Of a stretch of DNA of 64,000 nucleotides, positions 9,276 through 19,900 are shown piece by piece. The notes under the pieces were generated by a model. That model was not told the origin of the DNA, searched no databases, and worked only from the letters and a program-made list of their open reading frames with translations. Within the stretch, counting starts at the first letter, position 1, and every line of letters starts with the position of its first letter. The stretch comes from Rhynchopus sp. YZ270_cl-10 (taxonomy: Eukaryota > Euglenozoa > Diplonemea > Diplonemida > Diplonemidae): assembly GCA_964035575.1 (NCBI GenBank), contig OZ037866.1:1116001-1180000 (forward strand), read 5' to 3'. Made by a program: the position numbers and the translations under genes.

Positions 9276-12200
9276 ATGATGGCAGTGTCGCGCACGCTGC
9301 TTGCGCTGTGTGCGGTGTGTGCTGCTGCTGCGTACGACTACGAGATCACGGACGGGGACATCCAGCGTATTGTGAACCGCGACGGTACAGGGCAGGGGAA
9401 CAGTGCGATCAACAGACCCTCGCAGCTGTGGCCGAACGGGCACATGGCGTACTACATTGAGACGGGGGCGACGAACTCGCAGTCACCTGCGAAGATTGCA
9501 CTGCGCGAAGACGAGCCGATGGTGGTGCGTGCGATTGCGCACTGGGAGGAGAAGACGTGCATGACGTTCACGAAGTGCCAGAAGGCACAGTGCCCGCAGC
9601 AGCAGTACATCATGTTCATCTCTGACGCGAGTGCGTGCAACTCGCCGTTGGGCGCACCAGACGCAAGTCGCGGGAACATGAACCAGATCAACCTGGCGAG
9701 TGGGTGTGGGCTGGGTGCGTCGATCCACGAGATTGGACACACACTTGGGCTTGGGCACGAGCAGGCGCGGAACGACCGTGATGAGTTCATCTACTACGAC
9801 GCTACGCAGGTGGAGGCAGGGAAGGGTCCGCAGTTTGACAAGTCTGGGGTGAACGCACGTGCGATTGGACCGTACGACTACGGAAGCATCATGCACTACA
9901 GCGCAAGTGGGTTCACGATTGGGACGCTGCCGACGCTGGTGTCGCCTGTGCCGATTGGGCAGCGCGAAGGTCTGTCGCAGCACGACATCACAGACATCCA
10001 CTTCACGTACAACGACTGCTCGGCAACGTTTGCGAAGCCACGTTGCATGGTGTCGCGTACGACAGACACAACCCACCTTGTGGCGACAGGGAAGCAGTGG
10101 ACGGTTGAGTTCAACGGGATCTACACGGCGGGGTCGAAGCTCGCAGCGTCGTTCGCAGGGACGACGGCCGGGGCGCTTGTGACAATGGTGAACCCCGACG
10201 GGAGTGCGCTTGCGGATGGGACGGAGCTGAGCGACACTGCGACGGTGCTGGCGAAGTTCACGGCACCTGCGGCAGAGGCGGGGAAGGCGTACACACTGAA
10301 GGTGACATTTGCGAGCGGGGGCAAGTCTGCAGAGTGCTCCATCGACCTGAAGGTGGCGGACAGCGACGCAGTGTGCCTGGGGAAGTCGTCGAAGGACGCG
10401 TCTGTGTGCGGTGGACGTGGGACGTGCACGAACAACCCAAAGCAGCCGTGTGTGTGCAACGGGGCATACGGAGGTATTGAGTGCTTCGGGTTTGCCACGT
10501 GCCCGACAAACATTGTCGACAACATGGACACGACGTTTGGGCTGTGGACGGCTGGGGGCGACAACTCTGGTCTGGACACGTCTGTGAAGGCGCGTGGGGC
10601 GGGATCGCTGCGCATCGACGGTGTGACGGAGGAGGGACAGGGACTGCGGACACCACTGGCTGCATCGCAGCCGAACCGTGTGTCGTTCTTCATGCGTGGG
10701 GCAGGTGCTGGGGCGAAGAATCCTGCATTCATCCTGTACAGTCAGCCAGACAAGTCGAAGCAGTGCATTGACATTTACGCAACGTCTGGGAAGTGGGCGT
10801 TCAACCAGCAACAGGCGACCTCGTCGTCGGACTCGAACCTGAACGACTTCTTCCACTTTGACATCCACGTGGACTGGGCTGCACAGACAGCGGACTTCTA
10901 CATCAACGGTCTTCTGGAGGGGAAGGCTGTGCCGATGGGGACGTGCAGCGGGGGCATCACACAGATGGCGCTGATTGGAAACGGGTACCTCGACGAGTTC
11001 CGGATGTGGTGCACTGGGTACGTGATGCCGAGCGGGCTTGTGGCTGATGCGTCGCAGGAGGTGCTGCGTGCGGGGGGGAAGACGCTGACACTGACGCTTG
11101 TGGGCGACTACGACGAGTGGGTCGACGACGCGGCGAACAAGCAGCGTGTTGTGGACGCGCTCGTTGGGACGGGTGCTGGGTGGAACGCACGCAAGGCGAC
11201 ACTGCTGGATGCAGGGCTTGTGACTGTGAACGGGCAGGTGCTGACTGTGGGTCCGCTGCGTGCGGACGCGACGTACGACCTCGGAGCGACGGAGAACGTG
11301 ATGATGGAGCTGACGGGGGCGATGTTCAAGTCTGGGACTGCGCCGGCGATGAAGTCCTCGGACCTGCAGTTCCGTATCCCTGGGTCGTGTGCGGGAACTG
11401 TGCGTCGTGGGTACGAGAGTGCTGCGGACGTGGAGGGGACGACGGTTGTGACAGTGTCGACGCTGAAGAAGCAGTCTGGTGTGTCGTCTGGGCTGCTGAA
11501 GGCGGGGTCCTTTGTGAGCTACGCATCGCCGCTGCTGCCTGCGTCGTTCACGGTGTACGCGAACCTTGTGGACACGAATGCGCAGGTGAACGTGAAGCTT
11601 GTTGGTGCAGGGGCGAGTGGGGCGGAGGTGCTCTTCATAATTGGGCTGCACGGGAAGGTGACACGCGGAACGGACACAGAGCTCCTCAACTCGTTTGCGA
11701 CAAACACGTGGGTGAAGTTTGAGGTTGTGTTCAACTGGGCGGCGAAGACGTACGACATCAAGGTCAACGACGCGTCAGCAGAGACGGGTGTCGCAATGCC
11801 TGCGTCTGGGTTTGCGGCCCTCGGGAAGGTGTCGATTGCGTCACTTGCTGCCGGCACACACATTGACGACCTGGAGATTGCGTGCCCTGCTGCAGGTGTG
11901 TCCTTCACGACAGGCCCTGTGTGCCCTGTGGCAGGTGTGGACGAGACGGTGATGTCACTGTTTATGGGGTCGGACGCACTGTCGACGAGCGACGAGGTGG
12001 CGGTTGTGCCGAAGGCTTCGGCAGACTGCAGCCAGGCTGCGACGGAGTGTGTTGCGCTCGGTGCGTGCTCGAAGAGCGACGGCACGCTGAGTGCTGTGAC
12101 GTCTGACACAACGAGTGCGGCTGTGCAGTGGGCGATGGGGAAGCTTGCGAAGATGGCCAAGGACACTGAGTACAAGGTCTGCATCAAGCCTGTTTCGACG

Positions 12201-13598
12201 GGTGTGTGGGCCATGGCTGCCGGCACCTTCAAGACGTGTGCTGGTAATGCACCTGCCACCGACGCACCGAAGACCGACGCACCTAAGACAGATGCCCCCA
12301 AGACGGATGCGCCCAAAACAGACGCACCGAAGACAGACGCTCCCAAGACCGATGCCCCTAAGACCAACGCACCTGAGACGGACGCACCACCTGGCACCAC
12401 GAAGGCACCTAAGACGGACGCGCCTGAGACTGACGTGCCTGAGACCGATGCCCCGAAGACAGACGCTCCCAAGACGGATGCACCCAAGACGAACGCACCT
12501 GAGACGGACGCTCCACCTGGCACCACTAAGGCACCGAAGACCGAAGCACCGAAGACGGATGCCCCTAAGACCAACGCTCCTGAGACGGACGCACCGCCCG
12601 GCACCACGAAGGCACCGAAGACGGACGCACCAGACACCGACGCACCACCGACTGCTGCACCCAAGACGGCCGCTCCTAAGACAGAGACACCCGCAACAAA
12701 GGCACCGAACACAGCCCTCCCCGAGGGTGCGACGTTCACGCCAACGACACCTGCACCGTTCTCTGGGATTGACTGGTGCGACACAGACGCAGACTGCCAG
12801 ACCTACGGAGACAGCGGGGCGACGTGCAGCAACAGCAAATGCTCATGCACCACGGCGAACGGCTACGTGAACCCTGTGGACAAGAAGACCCAGCAGACGC
12901 TGTTCATCTGCATGCAGCCGACCCACAAGGGGAAGTTGAAGCTGCGCCTCGAGTTCGCCACTGCCTGCGACCAGTCGAACAGCAGCGTGGAGGCCGCTGT
13001 GTCCACAGCCGTCGAGACGGCGACAAAAGGGAAGGCGGACACGCTCGTTGTGCAGTGTGGGTCGACGATCTACGTGGTAGACGTGAGCGACGCGGACACA
13101 ACGACTGTGACCACGACGGACCTGTCGGCGACCATTGCCGCAGCCCTGGTCGGCACTGCTGCGGACGACGCCGGCTTTAGCACACCGCTGTCTGTCGGGA
13201 ACTCTGTTGTGGATGGCCTGCAGTGCGCCCTGCCCCGCGCCACGGAGGTGCTCGCCATTGGCGGGTCATGTGTGGCGTTTGCCTGCGAGTCTGGCTACGA
13301 GGTGTCGGAGGGTGCCTGTGAGAGGGAGGCCAACGTCGTGTACATCGACAGCAGCGACGATGACCTGAGTGGGGGGATCATTGCCATTATTGTGCTGCTC
13401 TGTATTTGTACGACTGCAGCCATCATTGCCGTTGTTTTGCTGATTGTGCGCAAGACTAGCCAAGAGCCTGCGAACAAGAGCAAGAGTGAGAACCCCCTTG
13501 ACGACGTGCAGTGTGCTGATGCAGCCACTGCTGACGGCCAGGAGAACCAGCAAGCCGTGGGCCCTCGCGAGCCTGTTGCAGACATGGAGATGGCATGA
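9276..13598 (+). CDS. Membrane-anchored astacin-family (M12A) metalloprotease with TDAPK-repeat stalk
   Basis: This is a 1440-residue secreted zinc endopeptidase tethered to the plasma membrane. The start gives a clean signal peptide (MMAVSRTLLALCAVCAAAA). The astacin domain (about 45-255) has WPNGHMAYYIE at its start, the zinc site HEIGHTLGLGHEQ (His151, Glu152, His155, His161), ARNDRDEF, and the Met-turn SIMHY (Met206, Tyr208). After it come a beta-rich domain (260-365), an EGF-like unit (CGGRGTC...CVCNGAYGGIEC, about 368-404), a LamG/ConA-like domain ending DEFRMWC, and a second such domain ending DDLEIAC. The stalk follows (990-1165). Then come a cysteine module and extra domain shared with the gene at 1-909, one membrane helix (1367-1390) and a roughly 50-residue tail. 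There is no clear propeptide. It is intronless. Substrate unknown. Confidence 0.93.
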   Translation: MMAVSRTLLALCAVCAAAAYDYEITDGDIQRIVNRDGTGQGNSAINRPSQLWPNGHMAYYIETGATNSQSPAKIALREDEPMVVRAIAHWEEKTCMTFTKCQKAQCPQQQYIMFISDASACNSPLGAPDASRGNMNQINLASGCGLGASIHEIGHTLGLGHEQARNDRDEFIYYDATQVEAGKGPQFDKSGVNARAIGPYDYGSIMHYSASGFTIGTLPTLVSPVPIGQREGLSQHDITDIHFTYNDCSATFAKPRCMVSRTTDTTHLVATGKQWTVEFNGIYTAGSKLAASFAGTTAGALVTMVNPDGSALADGTELSDTATVLAKFTAPAAEAGKAYTLKVTFASGGKSAECSIDLKVADSDAVCLGKSSKDASVCGGRGTCTNNPKQPCVCNGAYGGIECFGFATCPTNIVDNMDTTFGLWTAGGDNSGLDTSVKARGAGSLRIDGVTEEGQGLRTPLAASQPNRVSFFMRGAGAGAKNPAFILYSQPDKSKQCIDIYATSGKWAFNQQQATSSSDSNLNDFFHFDIHVDWAAQTADFYINGLLEGKAVPMGTCSGGITQMALIGNGYLDEFRMWCTGYVMPSGLVADASQEVLRAGGKTLTLTLVGDYDEWVDDAANKQRVVDALVGTGAGWNARKATLLDAGLVTVNGQVLTVGPLRADATYDLGATENVMMELTGAMFKSGTAPAMKSSDLQFRIPGSCAGTVRRGYESAADVEGTTVVTVSTLKKQSGVSSGLLKAGSFVSYASPLLPASFTVYANLVDTNAQVNVKLVGAGASGAEVLFIIGLHGKVTRGTDTELLNSFATNTWVKFEVVFNWAAKTYDIKVNDASAETGVAMPASGFAALGKVSIASLAAGTHIDDLEIACPAAGVSFTTGPVCPVAGVDETVMSLFMGSDALSTSDEVAVVPKASADCSQAATECVALGACSKSDGTLSAVTSDTTSAAVQWAMGKLAKMAKDTEYKVCIKPVSTGVWAMAAGTFKTCAGNAPATDAPKTDAPKTDAPKTDAPKTDAPKTDAPKTDAPKTNAPETDAPPGTTKAPKTDAPETDVPETDAPKTDAPKTDAPKTNAPETDAPPGTTKAPKTEAPKTDAPKTNAPETDAPPGTTKAPKTDAPDTDAPPTAAPKTAAPKTETPATKAPNTALPEGATFTPTTPAPFSGIDWCDTDADCQTYGDSGATCSNSKCSCTTANGYVNPVDKKTQQTLFICMQPTHKGKLKLRLEFATACDQSNSSVEAAVSTAVETATKGKADTLVVQCGSTIYVVDVSDADTTTVTTTDLSATIAAALVGTAADDAGFSTPLSVGNSVVDGLQCALPRATEVLAIGGSCVAFACESGYEVSEGACEREANVVYIDSSDDDLSGGIIAIIVLLCICTTAAIIAVVLLIVRKTSQEPANKSKSENPLDDVQCADAATADGQENQQAVGPREPVADMEMA
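12241..12730 (+). repeat. Coding minisatellite: TDAPK stalk repeats
   Basis: The units encode TDAPK, NAPETDAPPGTTKAP and close variants. The pattern predicts an extended, Thr/Pro-rich, probably O-glycosylated stalk between the ectodomain and the membrane-proximal cysteine module. Codons vary between units, so this is not a very recent expansion. Confidence 0.85.
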
Positions 13599-14993
13599 GC
13601 GAACCACACTAGATAGCACGTCTCTCTGAACCGTGCAAGAATTAGTTTTATTTTACTGTCCACCCATTTTTTTTTGGTCATTTTCATCCTTGTGACCACC
13701 ACTTTTCGTTATTCAAGCTAAGCCACCAGTGTAACAGCACAAGCACATCTCTGTGATTGCTTCTCTTTTAATGTAGCCCGGATCGAACGGGTATGTTTGA
13801 ATTTCCCACGTTGCTATTGCGGTGTGCGAAAGCTTGGAATTTTATGTGATGAGAATTTTTAGGTACTAAAGGCCTGAGATTCAGTGTTTCTCTTTATTTT
13901 CAACAATGTTTCCAACGCCCAGAAACCGCTTCTGTCACGAAGACCTGCGGCTACCCTCTGTGTTGGTCCTGTTTTCCGGCAAAGGTATCTGTGGTAGAGA
14001 ATAGTTTGTACCTGTTGAAGGGTGGCACATGCCGCCAGGCTTAGGTTCACAATCCGTTTCTCTTAAATGTGTGTGCACGAGAGGCACGTTCATCTTTCAA
14101 GTTCATTTCTTTCCTAATATATGGCACCCTTAAGTTAACTCCTCTTTTTTTGAAGTATTTTGCTTTATTGCAGCATCGTTTTGATGTACTTTCCTGAATA
14201 CCGCGAATTTGAGGAGTTTTTTAAAGGATGACCAAAAGCAAAAGCGAACATTTTTTTTTTCCCCCCCTGCCGACGGAAACTTTTTTATGAACACCGATTT
14301 TCTTCAAATTTTCTTCAAATAACCCAAATGGTTGCGTTTCATTTGCACCTTTTCAATTTGACCCTCAAATTTTTTTTCTCCCCCAGATGTGTGCGCACAG
14401 AGCAAGAGGCACACTCTAAAACCCGGTGCCGTCCATATCCCAGATTCTCCGTTCCCTTTTTTTTTTTTTTTTGGTTTCAAAAAAACAGCGCACCCTTAGT
14501 CCAGTAGCACGTAACGAGACACGTGTCCGGCTGAGGGTGTGTTCTACTGACTGTTCTGTTCATAAAAAAAACACCGGGTACTCAAAGAGAAAGTATCGTG
14601 TGTTTTAAAAGGCAGTCCTTGGTACCATTCCAAAGCGCAAAACGAACCGTGTTCTCTTTTTTTTTTTTTTGTCTGTGCTTGCGTCCCCTGAGGCGTTTGC
14701 ACTATCAACTTTGTCTTGACGTTGTTTTTTTTTCCCGTTACTTTTGTTTAAGGGATGTGTGCAGGAGAGGCATATTCATCTTTTGAGGAACGAATGAAAA
14801 TAAAAGTTTCTGTTCAAAGAGGTGATCTATCTAAGCGCAAGAAGAGAGGCTTGGCTCTGACAAAACCCTTTCACTTTTACTTTTGTATTTTATTTTTCTG
14901 TTGTTTTTTTTTCAGATCTCCATTTTTCGGATTTTTGTGTCATTGCGAACGCTCAGGACTTCCTAGAGCAAACGAAAAAAAAAAAATGTGTTT
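13599..14993. other. AT-rich spacer with partial copies of the recurrent motif
   Basis: No gene is supportable. Shortened motif copies (GAGAGGCACGTTCATCTTTC near 14.09 kb and GAGAGGCATATTCATCTTTT near 14.76 kb) lie in the + orientation. Homopolymer runs dominate the rest. Confidence 0.5.
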
Positions 14994-16312
14994 GGGGGGT
15001 ATGTAATTTGACCGGTTCTGACCGGTAACTAAACCAGTGTGTTGTCAAAAATTCCCGAAATAATCGGGTATTTTTGTGTACAAATAGTACCCGGTCAAAA
15101 TAGGGTATGTAATTTGACCGGCACCCCATTTTGACCGGCATTTTGACCGGGTACTATTAAAACACAAAAAACACGGGTTGCCTACGACGCTTCTAAGGTG
15201 CTCGCTCTCCATACCTAGACCCTCGAATTTTTTTTTTGCCCCTAAATGGGCTAATTTCGACGATTTGAGGCCATTAAAAGCAAAATTTGGCACTTTTGAG
15301 CATCTAGGGGGGTCTAAAACGCGGTTCCGCGAACCCAAAATTTCGTGATTTTTACCAAAAACAAGTCGATTTTTGAAAAAATCTCAAAAAAAAAAATCCC
15401 AATTTTTTTTTTTCACAAGTGTTTTTGAGGCCTGCTCACTACACCCTAGGTCCCCTTCTGGGACCAAAAAGTCAAAAAAAGCAAGAATTGGGCTGTTTTG
15501 AGCATCTAGAGTTAATTCCCCAGTCATTTTCTGTACCACCAGTGCATTTAGTATGGGCCAGCGCCTTGTCAAAAAATCAAAAAATCTCAAAAAAAAAAAT
15601 TTTTTTTTTCGGGAAAATTTCGACCCCTGAGTTGGGTTTTTGGGCACCAAAAAGTGCAAAAAAACGCAAAAATCGGGTGTTTTGACGATCTGGGTGTAAA
15701 CCATATGCATTATGCACCTTATGCATTACTGCAGGGGCCCACATTTCGTGTACAAAAACACGCATATTTCACATTTCCTTAGCAATTCTTTTCACAAGTA
15801 CGGAGTTTGACCTGACAAAATTTTGTTTTATCGCCCAAAATCGGGCGTGGTAGGTCATAAAATGGCCCAAAGAATCCAAAGAAAACCTCAGAAATAGATG
15901 TTCGCGAAAAAATTTCGCAAGTCAAAATTCAGCCGCAATACCCTGTGACTGTAGTGGCTAGAGAACACGCATGCAGACCCGTTCCTTGCAATTTCCAGTG
16001 TTGTGTTTATCAATGCATGCATCCAGAGGACCCCTGGTTTACGAAATCGTAAGCACTCCTGTGCAAAAATGAAGTCGGTTTTTGACCCAAAATCGGGGTG
16101 GGTGGGTCATAATTTGCTCCAAATTTGGCCGAAAATCGGGATTTTTCTGAAAATTTCATTGTGCCCAGCAAAAATCCTTGCTTTTTTGAAGAATTTTCCA
16201 AAAAATATGCTATACCCCCTATGACTGGACCCAACTCCCCTCACTCTTTTTTTTTTTCACCCAAAGGGCCGGTCAAATTTTACACACTAATACACAAAGT
16301 TACATACCCCCC
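14994..16312. mobile_element. Non-autonomous inverted-repeat element (about 1.3 kb)
   Basis: The left end reads GGGGGGTATGTAATTTGACC. The right end is its inverse with small gaps (GGTCAAATTTTACAC...GTTACATACCCCCC). TTT flanks both ends and could be a 3-bp target duplication, though it is weak evidence in T-rich DNA. The terminal block recurs inside at about 15103-15120, so a second copy or internal duplication is present. No transposase frame is seen. A piece near the right end (about 16200-16255) recurs inverted at about 61660-61708. Confidence 0.65.
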
Positions 16313-16954
16313 TTTGTTTTCTTTGTTGAAAAGATACTTTCATAAACCCCCACTTTGTTGCCAAAGTTCGCAGCTTTTACGTGGGTGGTGCTTTTATGTT
16401 TGGATCTGCCCTTTTATTGCCTTCTCCTCCTTAGGGAAACACAACGCGCACAAACGCGTTTCCCAATCCCGTACTCATCTCTCTCTCGCTCCCCCCCCTT
16501 TTTCCCCACCCCAATCAAAAAAATATGAAAAACAAAAACTAAAAAAAACAAGAACAAAAACAAAAAAAAGAGTCCGCACGTTTTCCCCACCATATTTCCC
16601 CTTCACGATTTGCATTCTGGTGCGCATTTTTACTGATTGAGATGCGAAGCAAACAAAACAATAGGTGAAGCTCATCCTCGGGTAATCTACACTAATTCAT
16701 CTATGAACGGGGAGAGATTTTTTCACTAGCTCTCAGTCTCACAGACTCTCACAGACTCTCACAAGCTCTCACAGCCTGTTGCGTGTCTCACGGACGATCA
16801 TAGATGGCCCACCTAATACAACCAAGTTTGCAAAAAATAAGAAAAAAATCGAAATCTATTTCGCACACACCCTTTCACATTCACCCACCTCTCTCCCTCT
16901 CACCCCATCAAAACTCAAACTATCACAGAAAAATAAACCCTACACAACCCTTAT
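16313..16954. other. Spacer before the 16.96-kb astacin gene
   Basis: No coding sequence is supportable. It contains a short tandem ACAGACTCTCACAGACTCTC stretch (about 16738-16775) and a C/A-rich leader just before the gene. Confidence 0.45.
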
Positions 16955-19900
16955 ATGGGCATGCCAACACATTGTGTTGGCGTTTTTTTGGGGTTGTTGT
17001 TTCCGGTATTTCTTGCACATGACACGGACGCAGCACACCCTGCACTTTACACCCTACACGGCGACGTGCAGGTCTTCCCCCCCTCCACCTCTTCATCTCG
17101 CGAAGGCTCTGCACAGAGCGTCTCAGGCGTAGCCGACTCTACCGACCTTTGGGCCAACGGCGCGGTACAGTATTATATTGAAACCGTCTTGACGAATGTC
17201 GTCAACCCTGCGGCAGGTCCTCTGACCGACCCCGATTCCCGCATCACCCAGGCCATCGCACACTGGGAGCAAAAAACCTGCATCCGCTTCTCCCCCTGCG
17301 TCAAGGAGGCTTGCCCTTCACCGCACCTCTTCTTCATCAGCGACCAGGACTCATGCAATTCCCCTATAGGCGTGGCTCCGGGGGGCGCCAATCAAATCAA
17401 TCTGGCGTCTAGTTGCGCATATGGAACTGTATTGCATGAGATCGGTCATTCTTTAGGGCTTGCTCATGAACATTCCAGACCAGACAGGGATTCTTATATA
17501 TTTGTAAACTTAGCGGAGGTGGAAGCAGGGAAGGCAGACCAATTTGACATTGTAGACGTCTCCGCAAGGAGTCTTGGTGCATACGACTATTCTTCTATCA
17601 TGCATTATGGAAGCCTCGCCTTTGCGGATAACACCGAACCCACTATAGTCTCCCCTCAACCTATCGGACAGCGTGAAGGGCTATCCAGTGGTGACATCAA
17701 AGCAATCTCGTTTATGTACAATGACTGTAATATCGCGCCTTTTACGTTGCCAAGGTGTATTGCATCTCATGACATGGCGGCAACCCATTTGATTCCCTTA
17801 GACACATCTTGGGAGGTAGAGTTCAATGCGATGTATTCCAAGAATATGAAAGTCTCCTTTGGGCAGACCACTGCACCGTCGGGGGATCTATTGCAATCAG
17901 AGGTGAGTGGCGCGGTGGTGCCGTCTTCAGGAAGGGTGACGGTAGGGTACACCCCGAAGGCTGCGCAGGCAGGACAGTCGTTCATCCTTTCGGTAACCTT
18001 CGAAGATGTGTCTAGTAAAACGACCGCAATGACCTGCATGGTTTTTGTGAAGGTTGCAAGCTCGAACGCAGTTTGCTTTGGAATAGACTCAACCGATCCT
18101 CTGGTGTGTTCTGGAAGGGGGACCTGCATTGATGCCCCTGTCAGCACCCAATGTCAGTGTAATAGCGGGTATGGTGGTCTCGACTGCAGCGCTCTGGAAG
18201 ACTGTGAATATAATACGGTGGACGCATTTGATGCGTCGATGGCGTCGTGGGTGGGGATTGCGTCACCGGAATTCACCGGGATTGACAGTACCACAGCAAA
18301 GCTGGGGGCAGCGTCGCTCCGCATTGGCAAAGCAAACGAGCCCATCACCGAGCAAGCCCACCTCACCATCCTGGGCGTCTCCTTCCCACGACGCATCACC
18401 TTCTACATGGCAAGACAAGACGATCTGACGACACCTTCCATTGAGTTTCGCGATGACACAACAGCTGCCTGCTTTGACGTCCTCCTCGGGGCAACCTCAT
18501 GGGCGTTCAATGGTGCAGGGGTTGCGGGCACTGCAGTGGCAGGTGTATTTTACAAAGTTGATCTTCATATTGATTGGGTTCTCGAAAGGGTCAGCCTCTA
18601 CGTAGACGGGGAAGAGACGAAAGCAGACGCGGCATTCAGAAACAGCTGTCCGAACGGGCTGGCCGAAGCAATTTTTTTTGGAAATGGTTGGCTCGATGAG
18701 TTTCATCTGTGGTGTGCCTCCTATGTCACTCTGTCGGGCACAGTTTTGCAAGGAGTCGCGCAAGACCAGCTTCGATCAGGGGGGATATACATGACATTGA
18801 CGCTTGTAGGGGATACGGATGGCTGGGTCGAGACGGATGCGAACAAACAGGCTATCATCGACTCAATGCAAGGTACTGCTGGTGGATTTGATGCTTTCCG
18901 TGCTGCGCTCATCCCATCTACAGCGCTGGTGAACGTCGATGCGGTGGACAAACAGATCGTGGTGATTGGTCCCTTGGTGGGGGCAGCGTACGACGTTGCT
19001 TCGGATGAAATGGTGCAATTCAAAATCACGTCAGATATGCTGGTATCGGGTGTGGCGCCGTTGTGGTCGCCGAGTGATGTAGAGTTTCTCGTGTCAGGTG
19101 CGTTTGAGTGTGACGCGAGTGTCTCATATCCGTTCGACACAATAGGGGCAGGGTCCATCTCGGTGAGCTCAGCGGAGGTGCGTGCTGGGGCAGGGTCGGG
19201 GAGCATCGCACTCAACTCGCAGACGGACCTCGCAATGCCGAATATGTATCCGTTCTACGCAAGCTTCTCCTGCCGTGTGGGCAGCACCGGATCCGTGGTG
19301 GTGGCATTCGAGAGCGCAGGGGGGCAGCGCATCGGGTTCACCTGCGCATCGATCCCAGGTCTAATGTTCCAAGGTGGTGCACCCCTCATGGTCGGCGCAC
19401 TGTCCATGGCGACCTGGGCCGATGTGAAGCTTGTGTTTTCGTGGACGGCGAGTGAGGTGGACATCTTCGTGGGCGGTGTGAGCATGGGGAAAGGCACTGT
19501 GCCTGCAGGGTACACAGGGGTGTCAGTCGTGCGTGTCTCGTCCACGGACACGGCAGGGTACATAGATGAACTGCTTCTCGCATGTGTCGATCCGACGCCA
19601 GCGCCACCAACCCCGTCGCCTCCCACACCGGTGCCCACCCCTTCTCCCCCAACACCGGCACCACCCACCCCTGCACCACCAACACCTGCACCGCCAACAC
19701 CGGCACCACCCACCCCTGCACCGCCAACGCCATCACCACCAACACCTGCCCCTGTGACACCTTCCCCACCAACTCCAGCGCCACCAACAATAGCACCGAC
19801 GCCCCTTCCATTTGGGGTAACGTTTTCACCACCAACACCGGCACCACCCACACCTTCTCCACCAACACCCACAGCAGCCCCGGCAACAGCAGTGCCTACG

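Noticed and set aside
9483-11651. 722-residue minus-strand frame opposite the 9.3-kb astacin
   Set aside because: Arg/His-rich reverse translation of the protease gene without its own start context or domain.
13770-13840. Possible minus-strand tRNA (CCCGTTCGATCCGGG)
   Set aside because: The T-arm-like hairpin is present, but no acceptor stem, D arm or anticodon arm can be fitted upstream.
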